Shown: in pieces, positions 1 to 13,303 of the stretch
How positions within the stretch are numbered: position 1 is the first letter of the stretch
Layout: every line of letters starts with the position of its first letter
DNA from: Dendrocalamus latiflorus
Lineage: Eukaryota; Streptophyta; Magnoliopsida; Poales; Poaceae
Assembly (NCBI GenBank): GCA_017311315.1
Contig: CM029654.1
Location: 1,302,001-1,366,000 of the forward strand
DNA length: 64,000 nt
Reading direction: 5' to 3'
Made by a program: the position numbers and the translations under genes
The notes under the pieces: generated by a model
Database searches by the model: none
Told to the model about the DNA's origin: nothing
The model's input: the letters and a program-made list of their open reading frames with translations, nothing else

Positions 1-3000
1 TAGTTGCTTCTTGATTTGCTGGAATTTCGTGAACAAGCTGTGCGACTTATTTTGGACCTGAGCAGTACGGTCATAACATTGCTGGTAAGGAAATACAGTC
101 TTAGCTGAATTAACTTACTATCATTCTTGCATCTGTTAATAATGGCATTTCCACTACTTTTCACAGCCGCATCAGAACTCTTTAATTCTTCATGCTTTTA
201 TGGATCTCTTTTGTTCATTTGTGCGAGTCAATCTTTTCTCTGACAAGGTAATTATTTCCTTTATATCTCATCCTTCTTTGAAGTGTTTTTATGTAACCGT
301 TCTGAATACTCAATACCTGTTTCTTTTGTACTAACATAATCCTTCCTGATTTTCTGATTCACAGATACCAAGAAAGATGATCCTCCAGGTTTACAACATC
401 TTGCATATCATGCTAAAGGGTGGCCGTGATTGTGAGTTTTATCACCGGTAAGGTGGTAAGGGTGATACGTTTTAGAAATTACAAGTTCTCTCCACCTTTG
501 AAAACCTTTTATATAATTATGTATTTTTTCCTAATTAACCTAATCATTTATGTAGTTTAGGTGCTATCGCATTGTAAAATTATATGGAGAGCAGATATAA
601 ACCATCTGCGCAAATAGTGTATCAGTTGATTATAATTAATTAGTCCTCAAAGAGAAAAACAAATATGTAAGCAATACAACAATATATTTCAACATTCAAA
701 CTGCTTTTTCAATGCTGACATTTCTCTAGCCCATCAATAAATATACACATTCGAATATCTTGTTATGTAATTTAAATATCAGTAGCAGTGTATGTTTTTA
801 ACATATTAGTTTTATTATTATTAATAGGAATAGCACCTTATGCACTAGCTATTTAACTGGGTCCCTGCGATATTCATTGTTGTGATCAATCGTTTCACAA
901 ACTCTATCACGCTAACAAGTCAGATTCCTGTTATGCAACTCCTTTTTTAGTTGCTTCTTCACCCTTTTTTTGGCTTTATTATATACAGATTGGTTCAATT
1001 TGTGGATTCTTATGATCCACCTGTCAAGGGGTTGCATGAAGATCTAAATTTTGTGAGCCCACGTATTGGCGAGGTGATACCCGTCTCCTACATTGCAATA
1101 GTAATAGCTAGGAAGTGAAGCTTCAGGAGCTATTATAATGTTTTCACCCTAACTTTGTAATCATGCAAGTCTACTTGATCTTGTCACTTGATGCTACAGT
1201 TAGGCTAGTCTGGAACAAATTTGCAACGACAATTGTTTTGATGTATAATCTTTTTTGTTTGCTTGGGTTATTTGGGTGAACATTCATGTTAGCTGCTATT
1301 CTTACTGTGTCACATGATTTCTTGGTATTTGATTCCATATCGCTCACCTATTGTACCTTTAACGCATCCGCTTGTGTTTTGAATCTTTTATGTGCTTTGA
1401 CTATAATATTTTGTCCCTCAGGTCTTGGAGGCTGTTGGCCCAATTATCTTTCTTTCAACTGATACAAAAAAGTTAAGAAATGAAGGGTTCCTCAGTCCAT
1501 TTCATCCGCGTTATCCTGACATCCTTACAAACTCTGCGCATCCCATGGTCAGTTGTTTAACTGACTGGAGATGAAATATAGTCATAGCTTTACATGTAGT
1601 TTCATTAGTTTTGCCAAATACCATAATATAAGTGGTATTAAAATTTGGAGTCTTATTAGATTTTATTTCCTCCCAGAGGGCCCAAGACTTGGCTAATGTC
1701 ACATCATATCGTGAATGGGTTCTTCTTGGATATCTTGTTTGTCCTGATGAACTTCTTCGGGTGACCAGTATTGATGTTGCGATGGTACGTCGTGTGCTTT
1801 TCTTTTGGTATTTGCTGTTTGCCTGAAATGTACTGGACACATGTGAAGTTGTGAACTTAATAATTGGAGAAAATTCGGTCTATGCCACTAATGTTTTGTG
1901 GCTTTTGGTTTTTGCCTTATTGGTTTTGCACCATTGGAATCACAAACTTCTTTGGAAAATGCTACTAGCGACTCAATTTTTCCTCAAAATGACAGAACTG
2001 CCCTTACCATTTTCTTCTCTCCTCTCGTGTTCTCCCCATGACCCATCTCTTTCTCTCTCCTTTCTATTTTGGAATTTCAACCCAATCTTTTTCTCTCATG
2101 CGGCAGTAGCAACTAATGCAATGCATTTTTGTGAATTGGAAAGGGCATAAGGGTCATTTTGGCTTGGTAAGAAGGCTTTGACCTTATCAGAGTGGCATTT
2201 CCAAAGAATTTTACAATTGCGATGGCATAAAACCAATAAGGCAAAAAGCAATGGCAAAAACCAAAAGCCACAAAACATTGGCCATCAGGGGCATATACCA
2301 GATTCTCTAATAAGAGAGTTGATATGATGTCTGGTGGTTTTGCCCTTTGCGTGCAATGCATGAACACCTTACACCCATCACCACACACTGGCACATACAC
2401 CCTCTTGTTTTCTCAGACAACTGTATCATAATAATACTAATATTGGTATCCTGTAATTTGTTTTTTATGTGTTTTTTAGGTTGTTCTCAAAGAGAACTTA
2501 GTACTCCCTCTGTTCAGAGATGAGGTAAAATTAAAGCTCATGTGATGGCAACTGTTAGGGTTTTGTTATTTGCTATACTAATTTGGGTTTTCATTTGTTT
2601 ATGTAGTACATCTTACTTCATGAAAACTATCAACTTTATGTCCTTCCAAAAGTTTTAGAATCAAAGAGAATGGCTAAATCTGGACGTACTAAGCAAAAGG
2701 AAGCTGATCTGGAATACAATGTTGCAAAGCAGGTTGAAAAAATGTTAACGTATGTCCTTCACAACCTCATCTTCTCTAATTTGACCTCTACTCTGAGACA
2801 GCCTGAAATGGAAAGGGATTTTGGCCTTTTCGGTGAAATTTGAGCCATTTAATCTTTAAGCTTTCTGCATATTCCTTTTTTGGGGTCTGCCACAAATCCA
2901 GAGATCCTTTTTGCATAGGAGGCAAATTATTTTTGATGGGTTGTTTTGGCCTTCCTTCAACAAAGGGAATTATTCCCCAAAACAGATTCTTCCGTCATGC

Positions 3001-6000
3001 CTGGCATTTTCTTCTTCCTTCGTCCTATCTCTGTGTTGTATCGATGTCCTGCAGGGAAGTGCATGAGCAAGCATTGGTGACATGTGATGCTATACATCAT
3101 GAAAGGAGGATTCTTCTTAAGCAGGAAATCGGAAGGATGGTTTTGTTTTTCACAGATCAACCTAGCCTCCTAGCGCCCAATATTCAGGTTTGGTGCCAAA
3201 TACCACATTTTATGAACTATTACCTTTTTGTTGGGTTGAGACAACCTATCATATTTCTGATATTAACATTTGAATGTTGATGCTATTTTCAATATTAGTC
3301 TTGTTGGATGTTAATATTTCTGTATCTTAGTGACCAAGAGAAGTAAAAAAAAAAATCACTTATTCAGTGATGAAGGGCATATAGGAATTATCTGGGCTTC
3401 TAAATGGGCCTGTTCTTTTTGGCTGCGGCTTTTAGTTTTTGGGCTGTTCGTGCGAGAGATTACAGAGTAATAATAACTCATATGCGATTTTTGCCGATAT
3501 AAATAAAGTCGGTACAATATGTACTACAATTAACTAGTATACCCTATCTTGAAAAGGCACTCCGTTTAAAAGCTAGTTATTGTAGAAAAGTCAAAAGCAG
3601 AAGCCAAAAGCTGAAAAAGAACAGGGCCAGTAACTAGTCTATTGATTATTGATAAAGGGGCTGTATAAAACATCATCTAAATGCAGGCCAGTTTTCATTA
3701 ATCAAGATCTTGTGACTCCAAAATTATAATGTGTATGTAACATTGGTAAATTCTTGCAGATGGTCTTTTCTGCTCTTGCTTTGGCAAAATGTGAGGTGGT
3801 TTGGTACTTCCAACATGTAGGGCTTGCATCATCAAAATCTACTCGAGGGAGAACTGTTGACATTGTTAGTAACTTTGCTCATTTTGTCTTGGGAGTGCTT
3901 TAATCCAATCCTTGTTTCCTTCCATTCTAACTCAGTCTCAAAACTTTCAGGATGCAACAGACCCAACTATTGGTTTCCTATTAGATGGAATGGGCAAACT
4001 TTGTTGCCTGGTCCGTAAATATATAGCAGGTTCTTCCAGACCTGTTGCAATTTGAGTTTTTCCTTTTATTTTTTCTTGTCTTGTTCTATGCGATGCCTTG
4101 TAGGGCAATTATGCATTAAGATTTCTCTTATTAATTTTATGTCAGATGAACCCAATATTTGTGCATCTTCTTCTGCTTAATATCTTTAACATATTTGATA
4201 TAAACTGGCATGACAACACTAGGAGCCTAGGTGGTTCATTCTAGACTAAATAACGCTTGGGGTCTTATTGTGAGCTCTATTTACTTGGAGCATTCTGTAT
4301 CTGTCATATTTTGTTAGGAGAAAATGATTTTTGATAATTTGCTTTAATTTTTCCTTTCTGTAATTCTTTTGCTTTTTCCTAAATCGTTATCTTGATCTTG
4401 ATTTTCCACGAGTATTTTACAGCATGATATACCTAAATTTATCTATTCAATTCATCTGTTAAGGCAACCAGGTTGATTTTGGCTGTTGCTAGATTTATCT
4501 TCTGAGAAAAAAAATCTTGACCTGCTGCTAGAGCTACAAAGGAAACCTTGGATGCATTTATATATTTGTGCTATTTCAAACTTCCAACCACTAAAGTTGT
4601 ACAAAGTGCTGGCATGAACTCTCAGTTAAGCAAAGAATGAGAAATCTTGCTGCTAACTGTTACGCTATATAAAGAAATCAGAGGAACTGGCTGTGTGGAA
4701 TGAAATTCGAAGGTCTGATTGTGTAGAAATTATGCTTCTAATGGCTATTGTTTATGATAAAATTTGAGGGGTTGAGTTTTACAAACTAATCTTTTGTCGG
4801 TACTCATGAGATTTTATCAGCTCAATCACTTCTATACTAATGCTTTGATCAGTGTTATTAATCATGGCTGGCCTTTAGAATCGATTCATTTTGCATTTGA
4901 CGATAGTAAGAGGTGACAAAAGTTGGCTAAATAGGGTTTCATATATGCCCTCAAGAAGGTTATGAATTTCAATGTCAAGTTTGGAGGTTGCTCATTTTTT
5001 TTTTCTGTTGTAAATTCATTTACATCCGGACAATAAAAGTATTATATAAAGATATGTCATAACTTGATGATATAAGACAATGATGCTTATTGCCTTCTTT
5101 ACTATGTTCTCTTTGCAGCAATAAAAGGTTATGCGTTGTCATACTTATCATCTTGTGCTGGAAGAATACGGTTCTTACTTGGTACCCCAGGCATGGTTGC
5201 TCTTGACCTAGATGCGACATTGAAGGGCCTGTTCCAGCAAGTCCTCCATTGCCTGGAGAACATTCCAAAACCTCAAGGGGAACATGCCCCTGCTATTACT
5301 TGTGACTTGACTGTAAGAGTTTCCCTAAGATCATTTCCTTAATAATCCAGGTTGAGCAGATGGGCTAGCAATATTAAATATTAATGTTCCAACTTGTATC
5401 ATTGATGTGCAAATGTGCACACACGCCGACCTGCACACACACACACATGCAAGCATGCACACATTCAATTTTCTGTTACCATTACCATTAATTCAGTTTC
5501 AGCTGATATTTTCCCCACATACTTTTCTGTTTTTACTTACTTTATTCGACTTGTGATTGAGGACTTACTTTATTCGCACATTTGTGATTGAGGAGCAAAA
5601 TAACCAACTTACTGCAAAAGCAGGAAGTTTTTAGTTTTCCTACAAATTCTTTAAAAGAAAAATGAGTCTCATCTTGTAGCAACAGTTGTGCCAGTGTGTT
5701 TGTATAACTCTGCTTGTGCATAACTACTAGTTCAAGTTTTCTCAAGATTTTGTACTGCTTGTGCATAACTACTAGTTCAAGTTTTCTCAAGATTTTGTAA
5801 TTCAAGATAGTAGGCATGAATTTAATGGAGTCCATTATAACATGCATGCTGACGAGGATCATTTGCTCCTAGAGTCCTTTTGCTGTGTGATCTGTGAATA
5901 GAAAGATTTCGCTTTGCTTTTCTTTGAATTAATTATTTCTGAACCACGTATTGCTGATTATTACTTGCCCCTTTTCTGTTTGTTGATGATCTCTGTTAAG

Positions 6001-9000
6001 GATAGAATAACAGATCTAATCTATGTTAGACAGATACCTGCCTTATGCGTGATATGGGCCCTGCCTTGTGGCAGCTGGACTCTTCTTTGGTTGATTAGAG
6101 ATAGGAGAGGAGATCTTGTTCGGTTCTGTTTCTATAAACCTTCCTAAGATCTCCTCACCTCTGTATATATATATGTACCCTTATATCTCAATCAATCATC
6201 TATTGTTCCACGCAATATCAATTGCTTACATGGTATCAGACGTCTGGGTATCCCCCGACTCCTTTTTTTCTCCGCCCAGCGCGCCTCCTCAGGCGCCGCC
6301 GGCGGCGCTGCTCCTCGCGTGCGCCTCCCGTGCCGCACCCTGCACCGATCGCTTCGCCTCCGGTCGTCCCTGCCGACTCCTTTTTTTCTCCGCCCAGCGC
6401 GCCTCCTCAGGCACTGCTTCCTTCCGCTGCCTAAGCGCGCCGCCGCCGGCGCTGCTTCTCGCGTGCGCCTCCCGTGCCGCACCCTGCACCGACCACTTCG
6501 CCTCTGGTCGTCCCTGCCTAGCGATCCCTCGCTGCTCTGCTCCGATCTATCATGGACGGAACTTCCCCCTCCTCCCCATCTGCCGCTTTGGCTGCCGCCG
6601 CCGCCGCCAAAGCTCCTCTTACCGGCGACACCCACGACCGCGCTGAGCGCCTCCGTCAAGCCCAGGCGATTCGCGAGGCGGCGCTCGCCCGCGCCCTTGA
6701 GGCTGAGCGAGAGGCGGCCGCCGCGGCCCAGGAGCGCGACAACGCGGCCGCCCGCGCTCGCGACGCCCTTGCTCGCGCGGCTCGTGCGCGCGCGCATCCT
6801 TTACAATCTCATCATTTTTAATCATGGTTTACTGAGCTGTTTGAGTACATCCTGATCCCTCTACTGTAAATACCCAGTGAAAGTAGACACCACTACCTAC
6901 TGCTTGTTGCGATTTGCACATAAAACGATTGAAGTGTGCAATAAAAATCACGCCATTGCCTTAGTCTTGGTACCTTTGGTGTACTGTTTCACAATCATTA
7001 CACAAAACATTCAGGAAGGATTTGTTAACAAGGAAACCAGTGTACCAACTGTATATATATGCTAAATCTTCCATATAATTTACTTTTAGGATTCGTGAAA
7101 CCTGATAATCTGATGGTGCAGGATCTGCGCAAGCACTGGCTATCCATTTTGATGATTGTCACATCTTCACGATCCTCTACAAATATTAGGCACTTGGAGA
7201 AGGCCACTGTGTCTACTGGGAAGGAGGGCCTGGTCTCCGAAGGCAATGCTGCATACAATTGGTCTAGGTGATGCAAATTACTGTTCTAAATTGATAGCGT
7301 AAATCGTAATATCCTGACACAGATGCAGCCATTTTTCTTAGCATGTGAACTCTGTGATAAGCGTGATACTTACCGGAATTGTAATGACTCAAAATTTCTG
7401 ATAGCAACTGTGAAAAGTTTGTCCCTTGTTCCATACCCCCTTCCATGACACTGCATTCTCTGCATATCTTACATTGTTATACATAAATTAACTATCAGGT
7501 CAAGTTAATGTTAATCTACAGAATAACTAATGTTTTTTTTTTCTAAACATGCATCCATCTCCATGTTGCTCTGGTATTATGCTTTTGGTAATATTTGCTA
7601 GTTGCTTGAACCAAAAATGCAGATCCTGTTATCTAAATTCTTCTATAATCGTGTGTATCTCACTAGAGTGAACTTATTTCACAGATGTGTGGATGAACTC
7701 GAGAGCCAACTTTCCAAACATGGAAGTCTTAAAAAACTCTACTTTTATCATCAGCATCTTACAACTGTAAGTGTATATTTTGTTTATATTTGCTATGCCA
7801 TTCTTATATTTGCATTTTGTTTTCTTTTAAGTAACTAACCTTTTGTGGTGTTAACAAGTTGAATTTTGCTGGAATCTTGCAGGTCTTCAGAAACACAATG
7901 TTTGGTCCAGAAGGCCGTCCACAACATTGTTGTGCATGGCTTGGAGCAGCTTGCAGTTTTCCAGAATGTGCTTCTGTAATTATTCCTGAAGAGGTGTGTA
8001 TTTAAACTGCCATGTCATTCAGTTTGAGCATTATTTTGATGTATACAGCAACCTGAAGATGTACTTTTGCAAAATGGTTAGCTATGACGAATTGTGAATA
8101 GGATAAGGCAATGCATCAGTACTGATCTTTGCTTGGACAGATGGGCCTTCAACAATGCTTTAGTTGTTTATTCAAAAGCAAGCACCAAACAACTTTCCTA
8201 TGCCTCTGAAACATGAAGGTTTTGGACTGTGATGAACATAATTCTATATTCTGCTTGAAATCTTTTTACAAACACAACTCAACTATGATGCTCCCAGTCC
8301 TCAAATATGTTAAAATTGTTAAAGTATAAGTGAATTGCTCATCTTTCTTCATCACAGCCCACTTCTATTTCACGTCTTAGGCCTGAGGGAGCCTACACGT
8401 GAGGGGGAGTCTTGAAGTATAAGTAAATTGCCCGTTTTTCCTCATCAAATTAAGCTTTTGAGTGAAGTAGCTGGTGCATGTAACTCAAGAAAGATTCCTC
8501 TGCTATATGTACCATGTCTTTCTTCCTCTTTTAAAATATTGATCAGTGAATGCTCCTTTGTTTAAAATGTAGGTTAACAAGATTGGCAGAGATTCTATCT
8601 CATATGTCGAGTCCCTTATTGAGTCTATCATGGGTGGATTGGAAGGTTTGATAAATATTCTAGATTCAGAAGGTGGATTTGGCTCATTAGAGATGCAGGT
8701 AAAGAATTTCTGAGCTCATATTTATGGTTTTGGCTATATATAGGTTACATATTTAACACTCTCAATTTAAAACTCTCCAGCTTTCGCCGGAGCAAGCAGC
8801 TCTTCGATTGAATAACGCAACAAGAGCCAAAGCTGTTCCAGGCTTGTTAGTGCCAGGGCATGAGAGCTATCCTGATAATAGTTCTTCGGTTAAGATGTCA
8901 GTCAATTCGCTACTTCACATCACTGTTTAAATACTATAGGGGTTCCATGTCTTTAATTGTGGATGTATGAAAAACAGGTTGGAAGCTGCTATGCAAAGGC

Positions 9001-12000
9001 TGACTAGTCTATGTTCTGTTCTAAATGACATGGAACCTATTTGTGTTCTCAACCATGTTTTTGTTCTCCGAGAGGTATGTACAGTTTGTCTTTTATTTCT
9101 GGGTCTTCCTTTGTCCAATTACCGCTTCTTTTTCATAATTTATATCAAGAGTTGTTTGAGTTATTTCATTTTTATATTGTTGATATGAAGGAATATCTTC
9201 AAGGATTTTGATGTATCATAGATTGGAACTGTAGACGTGTTAGAGTATGTGATAATGATAATATTGATGGCTGTTCATGACTAGTATTAAGCTAGTGACT
9301 TGTTATATTGTTATTCTCCTGTAACATAATAATCTTAAGATGAAAAAGGATCTGATCTCACAAAAAAAGAATTATCTTGTTGAGGAAGTTCCCTTGTTCG
9401 GGAAAGATCAGTTTTTTTTCATCTTAATGAATTGTCTTTATTTTCAGAATAAATTGTTGCTTATATTGTTTATTTCTGAAACTAGGTATGAAAGTGTCTT
9501 GTTTGACTTATTTTAGATACTTTATATTTCACAGTACATGAGGGACTGCATCATAGGAAATTTCAGAAGAAGATTTCATAGCATGATTAGAACCGATAAC
9601 TGTCTTCAGCGACCATCAATCATAGAATCTCTTCTAAGAAGACACCTGAGCATCATCCATCTAGCAGAGCAGCATATCAGTATGGACCTTACTGAAGGTA
9701 TACGGGAAGTGCTCCTAGCAGAGAGTTTTACTGGGCCATTTCCCAATCTGCAAGTATTTGAGAGACCAGCAGAGACAAATGGAGGATCTGCCATAGAGAT
9801 AATATGTAACTGGTACATTGAGAACATAGTAAAGGATGCATCTCGCACTGGAGTTGTTTTTGATGCAACTCAGAATTGCTTCAGGAGCTCACAGCCTATT
9901 GGTGGCGGATATTTAGCGGAATCATTTACAGATAAAAGAGAACTCAAAGCACTTGTTCGTCTTTTTGGTGGTTATGGAATAGATAGAATGGATAAGGTGC
10001 TAAGGGAACATACATCTGCTCTACTAAGTTGCATTGACTCAGCACTGAGGTCAAATCGTGATGCCTTGGAGGGCCTGGCAGGAAGTGTAAATTCTGGTGA
10101 TAGGATTGAAAGAGATGCAAATCTAAAGCAGATAATTGATATTGAAACATTGGCTGACTTTTGTATCCAGGCAGGGCAGGCAATAACTTTTCGTCGGCTG
10201 TTGGTAGAAGCTGTCGGAGTGGTCCTTGAAGAGAAAGTACCTCTCATATATTCTCTGCTTAAGGGATTAGCTATGCAATTGCCAGACGAGGTACCTGATA
10301 AAAATGAGATCATTAGATTGAGAAGGGTTGCCAGCAGTGTTGGTGTTGGCGACAAACATGACGCTGAGTGGGTGCATTCTATTCTGGCAGAATCTGGTTC
10401 TGCTAATGATAATTCTTGGATCTTACTTCCATTTCTTTGTGCTGCGTTTATGGTGTCCAATATGTGGAGTAATGCTGTTTATGATGTAAATACAGGTGGA
10501 TTCAGTAACAATTTGCACTGCCTAGCAAGGTAAGAACTTGCTTCCTGTCGGTTATGTTTGACTGGTGCAAAAAATATCCTATAAATGTTATCATTTATAG
10601 ATTTGCATGGTTTCTACACAAGCATGTTATTGTTGCTGTTGGTTTTTTTTTTGACGAGAACAAAAGCATGTTCTTACCCTTCAAGTGCACTATTTTCACA
10701 TTACTTACGAAAGTAGTTGGGAATTTTTTGAAGTGATGCTTGCAATTTTCCCCTTCCATTTGCTACTTTTTTAAGTAAGTTTGAGCGTGAAAGTCACTGT
10801 CAACTGTTAAGATTTAAGACATTGAAAATGTTGCATGATCATCGATCTAAAAGCTAGAAATATGGAAGGGTCAGTGTGTTCCTCATTGTGGATGGTGAAA
10901 AATTTACACGATGAAAAAAAACTAATCGGAAACATTGCCATGGACCATGGTAATACTGTATCCCTGTCTATATAGCTATTATGCACAGTTTATATAGCTA
11001 TTATGCACAGTTTATTTCTTAAAGCTTTTCCTAGCGTCCATATTGGCTACATCATACAATATTACTATGACATAGTAGAGGGTATAAGGGCTACTATTGG
11101 ACATTGCAAGTCGCATGTGACTATCCACTCGTGTTTGTACAGGTGTATAAGTGCTGTGGTTGGAGGAAGTGAATACACTAGGATGGAGAGGGAACAGCGA
11201 AGAAATTCTCTTTCAAATGGGAATACAGATGAGCTCCATGAGCCTGAATTACTGAGCCGTGTCTCAGCTGAAGCAAATATTATATCTGCTATGCAAATCT
11301 ATGTCAAATTGTCCGCAGGGATAGTCCTGGATTCATGGAATGACACAAGCAGGTACTGTACTTGGTTCGTCCTATTTGTTTCTACATCGTTCCTACTTCC
11401 TAGGTAAAAGGGGTATACATTAAGTGCATCCTGTTCATGCATCACTTGGTGCACACAGCATTTTGGTTGGCTAGGTTTGTCGTACTACTGCTGGATCCTA
11501 ATTCCACTTGCACGGTTGGATTGCTGGTCGTGTTGGACAGTGTACTAGATGTGGCAACTATACTAGGTGTGACACCAGATATTGCTTACTGTTTGGTGCT
11601 GGTATGCTGCCCAGCATGCCGGTGATACACTTAATTCTTGTATGTCCTAATCCTCATTAGAATCATTTACGCAAAAACTAAAACCAGACGAATCTAGCTA
11701 GATAGGTGAGATTGGATGGTTCTAGTTTGTTTTGGAGACCAGGAATTTCTCAATTTCCTCATTTCAAATGCTATTTATGGACACTAACAAACGACTTTGA
11801 TGTGCTAATGGTTTTGTAGTTTGTGGTGGTTGCAATTTGCTTACAACCAATCGTTGTTGGTTTTTGATGAGTTTTATGTGACCTAAATGCAGGGCACACA
11901 TTGTTCCAAAGATAATATTCCTTGATCAACTCTGCGAGCTGTCCCCCTACCTCCCAAGGAGCACCTTAGAAGTTCACATACCTTACACCATTCTGCGTTC

Positions 12001-12373
12001 AATCTATCATCAGTTATATGGGGCTTCACTAATGGCCTCGGAACCAGGGGAGCCATCTCCAAGGCAGTCACCTCTAATTTCTCTGGCACATGCATCCCCA
12101 TCAGCAAGGCAAAATCGAGCAGACACAACACCCAGGTCCCATACTTTCGAGCCAGGCTACTACAGTTCATCTGGTTCCCAGCATGACGAAGGTTATGAAG
12201 TGGATAGAAGAACCAGAGAGAAGCAACTGCGAAGTATGAGGCGTTCTGGGCCACTCGACTACAGCGCAAGCAGGAAAGTGAAATTTGTCGAGGGTTCAAG
12301 TTCTGCAAGCCATGGGGCTGGCTCACTACAAAGATTTGCTGTGTCAAGATCTGGCCCTCTATCCTACAAATAG
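1..12373 (+). CDS. NAP1: NAP1, SCAR/WAVE complex subunit (5'-truncated by window, 21 exons visible)
   Basis: NAP1 (Nck-associated protein 1; GNARLED in Arabidopsis, LPL3 in rice) is a large helical scaffold of the SCAR/WAVE complex, which activates ARP2/3 actin nucleation and shapes epidermal cells and trichomes. I spliced exons with GT-AG borders in one continuous frame: 4?-84, 167-247, 365-447, 989-1073, 1422-1547, 1677-1784, 2480-2524, 2607-2749, 3055-3187, 3760-3864, 3951-4029, 5119-5312, 7122-7267, 7685-7766, 7883-7993, 8573-8698, 8781-8896, 8978-9074, 9535-10529, 11143-11352, 11893-12373 (stop TAG). About 1208 residues are encoded; the family is near 1350-1400 aa, so roughly 150-190 N-terminal residues lie upstream. 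Recognisable stretches include SYREWVLLGYLVCPDELLRV, FLLDGMGKLCCLVRKYI and WYIENIVKDASRTGVVF. The C-terminal tail is Ser/Arg-rich. No membrane segment or broken codon was seen. The 5312-7122 intron carries a Copia fragment. The gene converges on PDR copy A. The assignment is secure; the first exon border is not. Confidence 0.93.
3407..3628. mobile_element. MITE (family 1) in a NAP1 intron
   Basis: About 220 bp between NAP1 exons 3055-3187 and 3760-3864. The ends are inverted: GGCCTGTTCTTTTTGGCT on the left and the reverse complement of AGCTGAAAAAGAACAGGGCC on the right. Related sequences occur near 21127-21350, 37458-37699 and 39529-39750, sharing an interior with ACAATTAACTAGT- and GTTTAAAAGCTAGTTA-like motifs. 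No clear target duplication is visible, so the superfamily is unresolved (hAT- or PIF-like). Confidence 0.7.
5711..5799. repeat. 45-bp tandem duplication in a NAP1 intron
   Basis: Two near-identical units, 5711-5755 and 5756-5799, each containing CATAACTACTAGTTCAAG followed by TTTTCTCAAGATTTTGTA. It lies inside the long 5313-7121 intron and has no evident function; replication slippage is the likely cause. Confidence 0.9.
6024..6825 (+). mobile_element. Truncated Copia-type retrotransposon in a NAP1 intron (5' LTR, PBS, gag start)
   Basis: A 207-bp LTR runs from TGTTAGACAG at 6024 to CTTACA at 6230. It is followed at once by TGGTATCAGACG, the initiator-Met tRNA primer-binding site typical of plant Copia elements. 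A GC-rich leader holds a tandem duplication (6257-6373 and 6373-6516), then an ATG at 6552 opens a short Ala/Arg-rich frame ending at 6821 (starts MDGTSPSSPSAALAAAAAAK), which resembles a gag N-terminus. No 3' LTR or pol follows, so this is a 5' fragment lying wholly within the 5313-7121 intron. Confidence 0.75.
10969..11012. repeat. 22-bp perfect tandem duplication in the NAP1 intron before its penultimate exon
   Basis: The unit TATATAGCTATTATGCACAG plus TT is present twice, at 10969-10990 and 10991-11012, in intron 10530-11142. Confidence 0.92.
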
Positions 12374-13303
12374 GATTTTTCATAAGAGTACAAGGCCAAT
12401 GTGCTTGCATTCATAGAATGCAAATATGAATATGTAGTCTATTTTTCAGTGGACATCAGGATCAACTGATTGAGTCTGCATCAGCAAATGGCCATTCTTT
12501 GTTGAGCGCTTGATCAGCAGTGTGTGTTGTTGACCCCTTCACAACAAAGGAGGTCAGAAGATACATCTAGTTGTATGTACGTTCGTACTTAGTGTTCTTG
12601 TAACTTGTAATTAATCCCTCCTGTAATATTCGTTGCTACTTCAGACATGACTGGAATGTAGTAGAAAACTGTTTTGAGCTAGTTTAGACAGTTTGCGTGT
12701 GAGAAGTACTACTAGAAGTACGGCTGTTAATGTAAACTGGATTGTGTAATAGACTTTTAGACTGTAATCTCCTTTTAGCCAGAAACATGTGTGCTGCTTA
12801 AAAAAAAGGGTTCCTTTGGATTCGCTCAACGGTGATCTAGTGTTAGAATTGAATCCAGTTGCATGACATCAACGGAAGGCGAAGAACATCTCGGTAAGCA
12901 GTTAGTCGTCAATTCTGTATGCTACATTACCATTTCGATTGGCATTGCAAGCTGATATATCTGTCACATTTAGTATGGTACGCTTTTATAAATCATAAAT
13001 TCTTATCACATATACGCTTGCCCTTTTAATTTATTTATCGACCTTGATATAACAACAGTTCTACACTGGTATTACATATACAAATCCTCACACAGATCCT
13101 GTGATTACTGACGCACTTTCTCTTGCAACAAATCCATCTCGTCTTGTGCTTGTTATTTGGTTGTTTCTCTTCGAGCCTTACCTTGATACAGTTAAGTGGT
13201 TACTGATTAGTGAGTTTATTTGCACTTTGCTTTGCAGCTTGCACGCATCAATTTTGATTTGTGCCGCTGCTAACTCCTCCGGAACTTTTTTGTTTTGTTT
13301 CTG
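12374..13303. other. Convergent 3' flanks of NAP1 and PDR copy A
   Basis: This 930-bp interval separates the NAP1 stop (12371-12373, plus) from the PDR-A stop (13304-13306, minus) and should hold both 3' UTRs. No further gene is visible. From about 12966 the sequence also occurs at about 49573, with roughly 6% differences, which marks the left edge of the alignable A/B duplication. Confidence 0.7.

Noticed and set aside
6192..6855. Several long overlapping frames on both strands in a GC-rich patch
   Set aside because: They overlap a Copia leader with internal tandem repeats, are Arg/Pro/Ala-biased and lie in a NAP1 intron. Only the short gag-like start at 6552 has context.
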